Of a stretch of DNA of 38,537 nucleotides, positions 18,699 to 26,703 are shown piece after piece (the stretch's first letter is position 1; each line of letters begins with the position of its first letter). The DNA lies in the NCBI GenBank assembly GCA_021413675.1, contig JAIOQA010000100.1, forward strand, positions 1 through 38,537, given 5' to 3'. The notes under the pieces were generated by a model that was given only the letters and a program-made list of their open reading frames with translations, was not told the DNA's origin and did no database searches. The stretch is from Deltaproteobacteria bacterium (GTDB taxonomy: Bacteria; Myxococcota_A; Polyangia; Haliangiales; Haliangiaceae). Both the position numbers and the translations under genes were made by a program.

Positions 18699-19988
18699 TC
18701 AGTCGAGGGCCGTGAACCGGTCGTTGCGCGCGCCGTTGGTGCGATCGCCGTGGAAGGTGAGGCTGACCGCGGCGTCCATGTCGAGCGGCTGGTCGTCGAA
18801 GCCGAACTGCGGCGGCGTGTACCAGATGCCAGGGGCGAACCCCGGGCCGATCGATCGGGACATCGACCATTGCAGCGAGAGGTCGACGTGTGGCCCGACC
18901 GGTAGCGACAGGTACGTCGTGACGCCGAGCGCGTGGCGCGTGGCCGGGTCGTGGAGCGCGGCGCCGATGGAGGCCTGGAGGCCGACGTACGCGCGGTCGA
19001 TCCGCAGGCTGCCGTGGGCGACGATGCGCTGGTAGGCGGCGTACGCGGTCTCGTATCCGGTGACGCGGTCGACCGCCCCTCCGACGAGGTACGCCACCGC
19101 GAGCTGGTTGCCGCGCGGGTCGTCGGCCCGATAGGCGTCCCACTCGATACCCGCCTCGCCGTCCACGGTCGCGCGGGTCGAGGTCTCGCTTCGCGCCTGG
19201 ACCGCGAACGCGCGCGCCCCGACCGACCAGTGCGGCGCGATCTGGAACGCCCCGCGCGCGCTCGCTGCGACCTCGCTGCTCGTCGCGATCGTCGTCTTCT
19301 GTAGCCCGGTGCCGTCGACCTCGGTCCAGCGGAGTCGATACCCGCGGGCGCTCACGTCGAGGGCCTGCCATGCCGTCGTGGTCGTGTGCTTGACGGTCAC
19401 GTCGGCCCGGCCGGTCGCCCAGGCACTGTCGCGCGTGCGCGTGGCGAAGGCGCCGAGCCTGAGCGAGACGTCCCAGGGCGAGAGCACGCCAGGATTGCTC
19501 CGGGCCGGGCCGAGCGTGACCTCGAGCGCGTCGGGGAAGCGCGGCTCCACATAGCGGGCGACGCCGCGCGCGAGGCCGCGCCGGAGCAACGCGCGCTGCG
19601 CGTCGTCGCTGGCACGCGGATCGATGTCGACGTCGAGATCCACCTGCGGGACCATGTCGGCCGCGCGCCCCACGAAGCGGAAGTGCACGCGATCGGTGCC
19701 GCCGATCGCCACGGTGTTCACGAACAGCGTCACCTCGGCGGTCGCCTGGGGCGCGATCGCCAGCACCGAGGTCTCCTCGATCAGGCCGCGCACGAAGGTG
19801 GGGCAGACCGCCGACCGGCTGCCCCCGTCGCAGCGCAGCTCGATCCGGACCGGCGAAGGGGTGGCCTCGTCGGCGTGCGCGCGGGTCGCGCCGAGCGCGC
19901 CGATCGCGAGGAGGATCGCGCAGGCGCGATGGATGAGAGGTTGGTCAATCGGTGCGCGGCCGGGCGCGCGCGAGGCGTCGATGGGCAT
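18699..19988 (-). CDS. Predicted outer-membrane beta-barrel protein
   Basis: 429 residues from the ATG at 19988. An upstream in-frame ATG at 20132 would add 48 Arg-rich residues, and the chosen start still leaves a 25-residue n-region before the hydrophobic stretch ACAILLAIGALGATRAHA, a signal peptide ending A-x-A. The first 150 mature residues form a soluble region with two Cys. From about residue 160 on there are alternating amphipathic strands with Tyr/Trp girdles (for example VDLSLQWSMSRSIGPGFAPG) typical of outer-membrane barrels. I recognise no named family. It lies downstream of the Cys-rich lipoprotein gene after 255 bp, so it may have its own promoter. Confidence 0.7.
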   Translation of the reverse strand: MPIDASRAPGRAPIDQPLIHRACAILLAIGALGATRAHADEATPSPVRIELRCDGGSRSAVCPTFVRGLIEETSVLAIAPQATAEVTLFVNTVAIGGTDRVHFRFVGRAADMVPQVDLDVDIDPRASDDAQRALLRRGLARGVARYVEPRFPDALEVTLGPARSNPGVLSPWDVSLRLGAFATRTRDSAWATGRADVTVKHTTTTAWQALDVSARGYRLRWTEVDGTGLQKTTIATSSEVAASARGAFQIAPHWSVGARAFAVQARSETSTRATVDGEAGIEWDAYRADDPRGNQLAVAYLVGGAVDRVTGYETAYAAYQRIVAHGSLRIDRAYVGLQASIGAALHDPATRHALGVTTYLSLPVGPHVDLSLQWSMSRSIGPGFAPGIWYTPPQFGFDDQPLDMDAAVSLTFHGDRTNGARNDRFTALD

Positions 19989-20243
19989 GCTCGCGGCCAG
20001 TGCAGCGCGTGTGCCGTCGCGGCGCGGATCGATCGCGCTGCGGGTGGCGATCGGCGATCGCGCGCGCGGTTCTCGACGAGAAACGCCGGATCGCACGCCG
20101 CGGCGCGGCTGGCAGATCCTGGAAGGGATCATCGCCCGCGCGCGTCAGCGCGGCAGTCGCAGGTCGCAGGCACGCCGTCTCTGTCACGAGCGGGCGTCGC
20201 GCGCTGCCAGGTCGGCACGCGCGTTCTTCGTGCCTGCGGCGGG

Positions 20244-20945
20244 TCATTGGGGCTCGCATACCGCGGCACGTCCGGAGGGTAAGAGGCCGCACTTCCCGTG
20301 GTCACCGCAGCCAGCGCTGGTGTCCGGATCGCACATCCGCACGCAGTGCGCAGCGCCACCATCGGTGCCGAGGCATGCCAGGCCAGCCGCGCAGTCGGCG
20401 ACGTGCGCGCAGGTCGCGCCCTCGGGGAGTGCGCCGGATGGGAGACACGCGACCTGGCCGCGCGCGCTCACGACGTAGCAAGACTCGCCATCCCCGCACC
20501 CCTCCGCCGGCGGGCGGCAGTGCGCATCTGGCAGGCACAGCCCGACGTCGCTGCCGTCGAGCGCGACACAGCTGGCTTCGATCGCGCAGCCGCCGGTCGC
20601 GCCCGGGCAGCACAGCCGCCGGCAGACGCCGCCGTCGGTGGCGTTCGGCAGATCGCAGACCAGCCCCGGCTGGCACTGATCGTTGCCCTCGCAGCGTCCG
20701 CCTTCCGGGGCCGTGCCGCGCGGCACGCAGCTCGCTGCGCCACCGCTGTCGAACACGCACGCCTGATCGTCGGGGCACGTCTGCGCGATCAGATCACACG
20801 CGCCGGTGCCGCCGCAGGTCGGCAGGACGCGCGGCCCGGGCTCCGCGACGATCGGCGCGTCGATCGGAACGTCGACGGGCTCGGCCGGGCTGCCGCAGCC
20901 CCAGAGCGACGAGACACACAGCACCGCGAAGAGCGAGCGACTCAT
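20244..20945 (-). CDS. Cysteine-rich lipoprotein
   Basis: 233 residues. MSRSLFAVLCVSSLWGC has a lipobox ending in Gly-Cys17. The mature part holds about 26 further Cys in a repeating pattern (C-x4-6-C with G-x-C turns, for example PEGGRCEGNDQCQPGLVCD), like the EGF-ish Dickkopf-type Cys repeats common in myxobacterial surface lipoproteins. The even cysteine count suggests that all are paired in disulfides outside the cytoplasm. Its ATG (20945-20943) overlaps the TGA (20944-20942) of the upstream lipase-like gene in an ATGA arrangement, so it is translationally coupled to that gene and the two products probably act together. Confidence 0.85.
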   Translation of the reverse strand: MSRSLFAVLCVSSLWGCGSPAEPVDVPIDAPIVAEPGPRVLPTCGGTGACDLIAQTCPDDQACVFDSGGAASCVPRGTAPEGGRCEGNDQCQPGLVCDLPNATDGGVCRRLCCPGATGGCAIEASCVALDGSDVGLCLPDAHCRPPAEGCGDGESCYVVSARGQVACLPSGALPEGATCAHVADCAAGLACLGTDGGAAHCVRMCDPDTSAGCGDHGKCGLLPSGRAAVCEPQ

Positions 20946-23900
20946 GGGCACACCGCCTGGAATCCGATGTACTCGGATCCGTGCTCGAGGCCATCGCTGG
21001 GCTGGCACGCGATCGGCGTGCCACCGCCCTGCGCGGCGAGGTGGATCTTGTCGAAGCATTGCTGGTAGTCGGCCGGAAAGCGCGTGTCGGGGATCGCGCG
21101 CTGGTACACCGGGAACGCCCGGATCCGGCCGTTGTAGGCGCCGGGGCCCGGCTGCATCGGTCCGGGCGTGGTGTCGGTGCGCGCCAGATCGCAGGGCGCG
21201 AGGCCGGTGTCGTCGAGTCCATCGCCGTAGGTGCCGAAGCTGCAGCCCATGAACGAGCCGCCGCCCTGGCAGTCGATGAAGTCGACGGTCTTGTTCGGGT
21301 GCGTGTACCCCGGATCCATCATGCCCTCGGCGAAGTAGCCCGGGTTGTAGCCCCACTCGTTGAGGATCGAGGGCAGACCGGCGCCCACCTTGAAGGTCGC
21401 GATCGCGCCGCCGACGCGCCACGCCGCGTAGTCCTGATAGCCATTGCAGGGTACCGGCAACTCGAACGCCACGGAGCCGCACGGCCCCGAGTCGTAACCC
21501 GGGAAGTTCGGATCGGGGTTGTAGGGAATCTCCGCCGCGAGCAGCAGATTCGCGGGATCGTTCATCGCGTTGACCTGGGCGCGCAGCGCCGCCCAGTCGA
21601 CATCGTTGCCGGCCGCCGGGCAGCTCATCCCGACCAGGCTCGGCACCGGTGGTGGCGGCGCGCCTGGCATACAGCGCGGCGTGCCGCAGGACGTATACGT
21701 GCGGTTGACTCGCACCTTGGTGTCCTCGTCGAAGAACATCGGTCCATCGGCCTCGACCGCGCCGGCCTCGGTCCACGCGCGGATGCCGTTCTCGATCGCG
21801 ACGTAGTCGGTCGATCGCTTGCTGCCGTCGTGGCGGCTCTTGTCGTCGACCCAGAGCGTGTCGGGGATCCCGTCGGCGAAGTCGCGCATCCCGGAGATCG
21901 GTGGGAACTCGAACAGCCGCGGTCCGCGGATCGGCGCCTTGTGGTCGCTGTTCCACAGCGCGCTGTCGCTGACACCGGTGCAGACATCGAGCGTGACCGG
22001 CTCGCTACCCAATCCCACGCCGACGATCGCGGTCAGCGCGTTCTCGGCGCTCACGTACGACGCGCGGCAATCGTAGCCGTAGCCGCCGAGCCAGCGCAGC
22101 GTCAGCGGCTTGCGCAGCGCCTGCTGATCCGCGCGCCGCGCCGGCAAGTAGACCGACAGCGGCGCGGTGTTCGGGAACACCGGGTGCTCGTCCCACTCGA
22201 CGTTGCCGCCGACATCGTAGGCGCGCGGCGCGATGAACGGGCCACCGTGATACGGGCCGACCACCGGCGTCGTGCCGTCAGGCGAGGGCGGCAGCAGGTG
22301 CACGCGCGCGTAGCCCGTCGCGCGCTCACCGGCGCTCGACTCCACCACGTAGCGGATCCCGACGTAGGTGTCGTTGATGTAGAGCTTGCGGTTGTTCCCG
22401 ATGTCGCGCGCCGGGAACACCGTGTCGTCATCGGGTGACGCGAAGAAGGTCGCGCCGCCCGAGCCCGTCGCGACCTCGACCGGCGCCTCGCGCGCGTTGT
22501 CGATGATGCCGAGCTCCGGCGTGCGATAGAGGATCTCGCGACCATCCGCGCTGATCCCGATCGTGCCCTCGCACTGCTCCTCCTCGGCGGGCGTCGCCTC
22601 GCGATCCAGCGGCACGCATTCCGGACACCCCGGGTCGTATTCGAGCAACCGGCAGCGCGGCAGGATGCTCGCCTCGACCACCTTCAGCCCGCTCTCGGTG
22701 CCGTCGGGGATCCAGTCGTTCGCGAGGACATCGATCGTGGTCGTGTCCAGCGCGCCCATCGATCGCTCGAGGAAGTCGTCGATCGGCACCGCGCGATGCA
22801 GGTGGCCCTCGGGTCCACCGCCCACGCGCGGGTCGATGTACTGCTGGCCGTGCGCGTCGATCGCCGCGCGCACGACCCCGTCGGCGTGCGTCGCGCCGTT
22901 GCCCACGAAGATGATCTGCGCGCGGCTCGCGACGATGTCGCGCCCCTGCAGATTGGCCAGGATCCGCGACGCGAGGTTGTCTGCGTAGCGATGCTGGATG
23001 TTCTGCCACACTGGCGAGTACGTCTTCCACAACCCGAGCAGCCCCGACAGGCTGCCGTAGTATCCCGAGATCACGTCCCACGCGCGTATCCCGATGTGCA
23101 CGCCCGGCACCGACAGCGCCGCAGACGCCGGCGTCGTGAGCACCGGCACGACGTCATCGAGCGAGTCCACGAACAGCGTCTGGTGTGCGACGCCATCGTT
23201 CTCCAGATTGACCAGCGCCAGCGGCCCCGCCGGACGCGACGCGATCGCGATGACACCGCCCAGCTCGATCTTCTCGCGCGTCATCGTCTGCCGCAGCTCC
23301 GCCCACTCGGGATCGTCCTGCCAGCCGAACGCCGGGTTCGTCGGATCGAGCATGCCGATCGCGACCAGCTGCGCCACGTTGCCGCCCTGCGAGTGCCCGG
23401 ACAGGAACACCCGCCGCGGATGCCCGGTGTCCGGCGGGATGCGCGCCAGCCCGTCGACGATCGCGTGCCGCACGAATTCGACATAGCCCTTGTGCGGAAA
23501 CGCGTTCGTCTCCGATGCCAGATTCTCGATCAGGCTCGGTAGATCCGGCCCCAGGTTCGGGCTCGAGCCCGCGATGTTGATGTAGATGTCGTCGGGGTGA
23601 TCGACGTCCTGGAAGAACCGGACCTCGTTGCCATCCGACTCGCGCCAGAAGTAGCCCGAGTACACGACGTCGCGGATGAAGTCCCGCACCGTCGTCATCG
23701 TGTGCTCCGCCGGATCGCCCGCGCCCAGGCTCGGCCGTCCCGACGGCATCGACGCCACGACCTGACACGCGTGATAGAACGGGCTCCAGGTCGGGACTTC
23801 GCCAGCCAGCACCTCCAGGTGCTTCGGCGGCTCCGTCGGCGGCGCGGGCGTCGATGGTCGACTCGATGGCAGCCCGCGTCGGACCGAGTCGTAGTCGTGG

Positions 23901-24010
23901 CGCGCCGGCGACGCCGGCAGCAGATGCGCGCCGTCGCACATGCTGCCCATCGTCACCGCGAGCACGCCCACCCCGACGAACCACGTGGGTACCCTCATTC
24001 GATCGAGCAT
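20942..24010 (-). CDS. Large lipase/esterase-like exported protein
   Basis: 1022 residues (start at 24010, or Met5 at 23998). The N-terminus has a hydrophobic signal, MRVPTWFVGVGVLAVTMGSM. A serine-hydrolase elbow GHSQGG at 205-210 (nucleophile Ser207) sits after a strand (RRVFLSG) and before a helix (NVAQLVAIG), the layout of a class-3-like lipase. Asp and His partners are likely within about residues 250-410 (for example FVDSLDDVVP and GNGATHADG). After residue 440 there is an Ig-like stretch starting ATIDVLAND-style (TTTIDVLANDWIPDGTE), then a long Cys-containing C-terminal region with repeated Gly/Pro turns and no known fold to me. Far larger than ordinary lipases (300-450 residues). Probably secreted and coupled to the following Cys-rich lipoprotein. 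The substrate is unknown. Confidence 0.8.
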   Translation of the reverse strand: MLDRMRVPTWFVGVGVLAVTMGSMCDGAHLLPASPARHDYDSVRRGLPSSRPSTPAPPTEPPKHLEVLAGEVPTWSPFYHACQVVASMPSGRPSLGAGDPAEHTMTTVRDFIRDVVYSGYFWRESDGNEVRFFQDVDHPDDIYINIAGSSPNLGPDLPSLIENLASETNAFPHKGYVEFVRHAIVDGLARIPPDTGHPRRVFLSGHSQGGNVAQLVAIGMLDPTNPAFGWQDDPEWAELRQTMTREKIELGGVIAIASRPAGPLALVNLENDGVAHQTLFVDSLDDVVPVLTTPASAALSVPGVHIGIRAWDVISGYYGSLSGLLGLWKTYSPVWQNIQHRYADNLASRILANLQGRDIVASRAQIIFVGNGATHADGVVRAAIDAHGQQYIDPRVGGGPEGHLHRAVPIDDFLERSMGALDTTTIDVLANDWIPDGTESGLKVVEASILPRCRLLEYDPGCPECVPLDREATPAEEEQCEGTIGISADGREILYRTPELGIIDNAREAPVEVATGSGGATFFASPDDDTVFPARDIGNNRKLYINDTYVGIRYVVESSAGERATGYARVHLLPPSPDGTTPVVGPYHGGPFIAPRAYDVGGNVEWDEHPVFPNTAPLSVYLPARRADQQALRKPLTLRWLGGYGYDCRASYVSAENALTAIVGVGLGSEPVTLDVCTGVSDSALWNSDHKAPIRGPRLFEFPPISGMRDFADGIPDTLWVDDKSRHDGSKRSTDYVAIENGIRAWTEAGAVEADGPMFFDEDTKVRVNRTYTSCGTPRCMPGAPPPPVPSLVGMSCPAAGNDVDWAALRAQVNAMNDPANLLLAAEIPYNPDPNFPGYDSGPCGSVAFELPVPCNGYQDYAAWRVGGAIATFKVGAGLPSILNEWGYNPGYFAEGMMDPGYTHPNKTVDFIDCQGGGSFMGCSFGTYGDGLDDTGLAPCDLARTDTTPGPMQPGPGAYNGRIRAFPVYQRAIPDTRFPADYQQCFDKIHLAAQGGGTPIACQPSDGLEHGSEYIGFQAVCP

Positions 24011-24058
24011 GCGCAGGTCCGCGCCTCAACCGACCTCAAAGCCGTCTCAAATCAGGCG

Positions 24059-24541
24059 CTACGGCAGCGTATGCTCGCGGAACGGCTTCAGATATTCGTC
24101 GAGCGGCCCCAGCCCCACCGCCGAGCGCCGCGCATCGACATTCGCCGGATCCTCCAGCGGCGCCGGCTCCGTGCCCATGACCTGCGTGCCGTAGCGCTGC
24201 AGCCGGTGCTCCGCAAGCGCGACGCGATCGTAGAGGTACGCGTACTCGTTCGGGGCCGCATCGCCGTGCGCCACTGCGACTTCGAGCAGCGCCAGGCAGC
24301 GCTTCTGGAATGCGCGGTCGAGGTCCGCGTGCTGCGCGAGCAACCACGCCGCGTGCGCGCCGTCCTTGCCGACCAGGCGAACGCCCGGCCAGCCGTGCGC
24401 GTCGATCATCGCGGCCAGCGCCGCGGTGTCGCGCTTGTCGATGTCCATGACCTTCATGCCGAGCGCGCGCGCGGCGTCGGACGTGGGCGGCAACCCGCTG
24501 TCGATCCAGGCGTCCCGTGCGGCCTGATCGTCGGCGTACAT
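24059..24541 (-). CDS. DUF6624-type protein, 5' end uncertain
   Basis: 160 residues from the only ATG in frame. The text HGWPGVRLVGKDGAHAAWLL, FQKRCLALLE, YDRVALAEHRLQRYGTQ and VDARRSAVGLGPLDEYL is the DUF6624 pattern as I recall it. The open frame continues upstream to a stop at 24761-24763 with no ATG, GTG or TTG. That stretch reads sensibly as a lipoprotein signal (SGIGATLASALLAVAAC, Cys codon 24635-24637), a Pro-rich linker and LRRQLLAM. So either a rare start codon is used, or a one-base indel has separated it from an ATG at 24725 in another frame. The lipase-like gene lies 48 bp downstream on the same strand. The function of DUF6624 is unknown. Confidence 0.75.
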   Translation of the reverse strand: MYADDQAARDAWIDSGLPPTSDAARALGMKVMDIDKRDTAALAAMIDAHGWPGVRLVGKDGAHAAWLLAQHADLDRAFQKRCLALLEVAVAHGDAAPNEYAYLYDRVALAEHRLQRYGTQVMGTEPAPLEDPANVDARRSAVGLGPLDEYLKPFREHTLP

Positions 24542-24772
24542 CGCGAGCAGCTGGCGGCGGAGATCGGGGGCGACGATCGCGGGATGCGTGGCGGGTTGAG
24601 GCGGCGGCGGCGCCGGCGGTGGCGCATGCGCGGCGCACGCGGCGACGGCGAGGAGGGCAGAGGCGAGCGTCGCGCCGATGCCGGAGAATGGGGCTGCGAG
24701 CCAGGGTCGAGGGTCGAGATGCCATGCCCGGATCCTCTCGGCCCATCGCCGCTGCGGTTGCTACTCGCCGGC

Positions 24773-24817
24773 GATCGGTTCCGAGCCGATCCGTTCCGTG
24801 CCGATCGGCTCCGTGCC
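24773..24817. repeat. Three tandem 15-bp imperfect repeats
   Basis: GATCGGTTCCGAGCC (24773-24787), GATCCGTTCCGTGCC (24788-24802) and GATCGGCTCCGTGCC (24803-24817) stand head to tail in the gap between two divergent DUF6624-type genes, ending 30 bp before the ATG at 24848. The position suggests a regulatory role or a slippage-prone spacer; no binding protein is recognised. Confidence 0.6.
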
Positions 24818-24847
24818 GTTGTCGAGGCATCTGATACCGTGATCTCG

Positions 24848-25738
24848 ATGATTGCCTTGCTATGGAGATCGGCGATCGCGATCGCATGTGTCGCGTGCAC
24901 CGCCGAGGCACCCGCGACCAGGTCGAGCACGCCCGGTTCGGGCTTGGGCGCGGCTGCCGACCGGAACGACGTGCGGGCGGCGCGGCGGGATGCGCGCGCG
25001 GCGTACTACGCGAAGGACTGGCGGGCGTGCGGCCGATTGTTCGCGCAGTCGCAGCGGCCCTACGAGGCCGCGCGGTGTTTCGCGCAGGCCGGGCTCGCCG
25101 ATGACGCGTTTGCGACGCTGGCACACGCGATCGATGGCGGCCTGCACGGTGAGGACCCCACGGATGACAGCAAGCTGGAGCCACTGCATACCGACCCGCG
25201 GTGGGCGACCGAGATGGCGCACCTGAGCGCCAGGCGAGCGGAGTGGTCGCGCGACGAGAATGCGGAGCTCACCCAGTTGTACGCGCAGGACCAGGCCGAC
25301 CGGTCGCCCGCGCCTGGCGCGGAGATCGACTGGACCACCGTCGAGCCGCGTGATCAGGCCAGGCGGAAGCGCGTCGACGAGATCATCGCGAGCCGCGGCG
25401 CGCGAGTCGCCGATGACTACTTCCACGCAGCCATGGTGTACCAGCACGGCGATACGCCAGCGGAGATCCAGCGCGCGCATGACCTCGCGCTCAAGGCCGT
25501 CGCGCTCGATCCGGATCACGGCCTCGCGCGCTGGCTGGCAGCGGCCTCCGAGGATCGCAAGCTGATGTACGAGCACCGGGCCCAGAAGTGGGGCACGCAG
25601 TACAAGAAGCTCGACGGCGAGTGGATCGTCTGGCCCGTCGATCCCGCAATCACCGACGAACAGCGCGACGACTGGGAGGTGCCCCCGCTCGCGGTGTCGC
25701 TGCAGCGCGCGGCGCAGATGAACGCGCCCGCGAAGTGA
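24848..25738 (+). CDS. DUF6624-like exported protein with TPR-like region
   Basis: 296 residues from the ATG at 24848; the much longer open frame to the left is antisense shadow. MIALLWRSAIAIACVAC is a short signal with possible lipid Cys14 or Cys17. Residues about 45-110 (AYYAKDWRACGRLFAQSQRP, then AARCFAQAGLADDAFATL) look like two TPR-like helix pairs. The C-terminal 150 residues follow the DUF6624 layout: HAAMVYQHGDTPAEIQRAHD, then ASEDRKLMYEHRAQKWGTQY and DEQRDDWEVPPL, matching the neighbour's DRVALAEHRLQRYGTQ and VDARRSAVGLGPL. It is therefore a divergent paralog of the gene across the gap. Function unknown. Confidence 0.75.
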   Translation: MIALLWRSAIAIACVACTAEAPATRSSTPGSGLGAAADRNDVRAARRDARAAYYAKDWRACGRLFAQSQRPYEAARCFAQAGLADDAFATLAHAIDGGLHGEDPTDDSKLEPLHTDPRWATEMAHLSARRAEWSRDENAELTQLYAQDQADRSPAPGAEIDWTTVEPRDQARRKRVDEIIASRGARVADDYFHAAMVYQHGDTPAEIQRAHDLALKAVALDPDHGLARWLAAASEDRKLMYEHRAQKWGTQYKKLDGEWIVWPVDPAITDEQRDDWEVPPLAVSLQRAAQMNAPAK

Positions 25739-25769
25739 CTCGGCCTTCTTGCAGGCGGCCTCACTGCAG

Positions 25770-25804
25770 CATCGCCTGATCTGGATCGGCGCCTTGTTCA
25801 TCTG
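25770..25804. repeat. 35-bp direct repeat, left copy (right copy 29441-29475)
   Basis: Near-identical (34/35) and in the same orientation as 29441-29475. The two copies bracket about 3.6 kb holding two secreted-protein genes. The right copy is the recognition-helix codons of the sigma-54 activator. Confidence 0.85.
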
Positions 25805-25830
25805 AGGATCCGTCTGCAGCGACGCCGCCT
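25770..25830 (-). pseudogene. Remnant of a sigma-54 activator C-terminal helix-turn-helix
   Basis: On the minus strand this reads LQTDPQMNKAPIQIRR, the same as GNVAAAGRQMNKAPIQIRRW in the intact activator at 29398-30780. At the DNA level 34 of 35 bases agree (25770-25804 against 29441-29475, one T/G difference), with weaker similarity just beyond. No open frame with an AAA+ domain surrounds it, so it is a decayed or partly copied 3' end. The remaining 25739-26044 gap shows no other gene. Confidence 0.7.
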
Positions 25831-26044
25831 CGCCGTGGTGCGATGCGATGCCGCGGCTCACCGGCACCAAGCGGAACACGAGCGAAACACCCTCCGCCTG
25901 AGAGGTAGTGTTCGCCCACCTCCGTCGGTCCTCGCAACCTCAGGAATATCCGTGCTTCGCCACTTCTCGTGGCTGGCATCGCGCCTGCAGAGGGCGTTCG
26001 CGCTGCCCTGGGCAGCGGAACCACAACGGACTGAGGAGACGGAT

Positions 26045-26527
26045 ATGAAGAACATCGGAAAAGGAACGCGGCTGGCTGCGCTCGCGCTCGCGATGACCAT
26101 CGGTGCGGGCTCTGCTCTCGCCGGGAGCGAGAAGGTGGACACGTCGACGGCGAAGACCGCGACCACGAGCGTCTTCACGAGCGTGCAGACGACGAAGGCG
26201 GGGACTGTCATCACTCATCAGATCATCAATGGCGTCGACCAGACGCTCGAGTGGAAGGTACCCGCGGATTGGATCGATCCGGGGACGGGCACGATCAACA
26301 AGGGTCTGCTCGAGCGAGCCTTCGATTTCTTGGTGGACCTCGTCAAGGGAAGCAAGCCCGATGATGGCGGTGGCGGTGGCAGCACGAACAACTGCAACGT
26401 CAGTGTCTCGGGCGCGCAGGTCGTCGTCATCGGCAACCTCAACTGCGGCGGGTCCCAGACCGGCACCAGCGGCAGCGGTAGCGGCTCGGGCGGCGGCGGT
26501 AGCGGTAGCGGCCACCACGCCGAATGA
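26045..26527 (+). CDS. Small secreted protein with Gly/Ser-rich tail
   Basis: 160 residues. A strong TGAGGAG Shine-Dalgarno precedes the ATG at 26045; a longer open frame from 25835 is not needed. The signal peptide MKNIGKGTRLAALALAMTIGAGSALA is cleaved after A-L-A (residue 26). Then come a Thr/Ser-rich strand region (about 30-65), one amphipathic helix GLLERAFDFLVDLVKG (87-102), a Gly linker, a two-Cys hairpin between C117 and C134, and a tail of Gly/Ser repeats ending HHAE. No family recognised. It is followed by a strong hairpin, so it is likely transcribed alone. Its position inside the 35-bp repeat bracket suggests it moved or duplicated with the next gene. Confidence 0.75.
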   Translation: MKNIGKGTRLAALALAMTIGAGSALAGSEKVDTSTAKTATTSVFTSVQTTKAGTVITHQIINGVDQTLEWKVPADWIDPGTGTINKGLLERAFDFLVDLVKGSKPDDGGGGGSTNNCNVSVSGAQVVVIGNLNCGGSQTGTSGSGSGSGGGGSGSGHHAE

Positions 26528-26536
26528 CGCGTGACG

Positions 26537-26566
26537 GAGACGGCGTCGATTCGTCGACGCCGTCTC
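26537..26566 (+). terminator. Strong hairpin after the Gly/Ser-tailed protein gene
   Basis: A perfect 13-bp stem (GAGACGGCGTCGA, 26537-26549, with its complement at 26554-26566) is closed by a TTCG tetraloop. It begins nine bases after the stop. No T-tract follows, so it may stabilise the transcript end or act with Rho. A second stem, AGCCCCGC/GCGGGGCT, is at 26577-26602. Confidence 0.65.
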
Positions 26567-26703
26567 GCTGCTCTGGAGCCCCGCACCGCTGGTCGCGGGG
26601 CTACAAGTGACGCGGGCGCTATTGGATGGCGTGGCCGCGTTGATGGTACTCGTAGCGCCAATCTCGTGCGCGAGGCGGTCGCCATCCATGAGGAGTATCG
26701 ACG

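Noticed and set aside
23597..24847. Upstream extension of the plus-strand DUF6624-like gene by 417 codons
   Set aside because: The stretch is antisense to the lipase-like and DUF6624 genes and has no domain; the signal peptide begins at the ATG at 24848.
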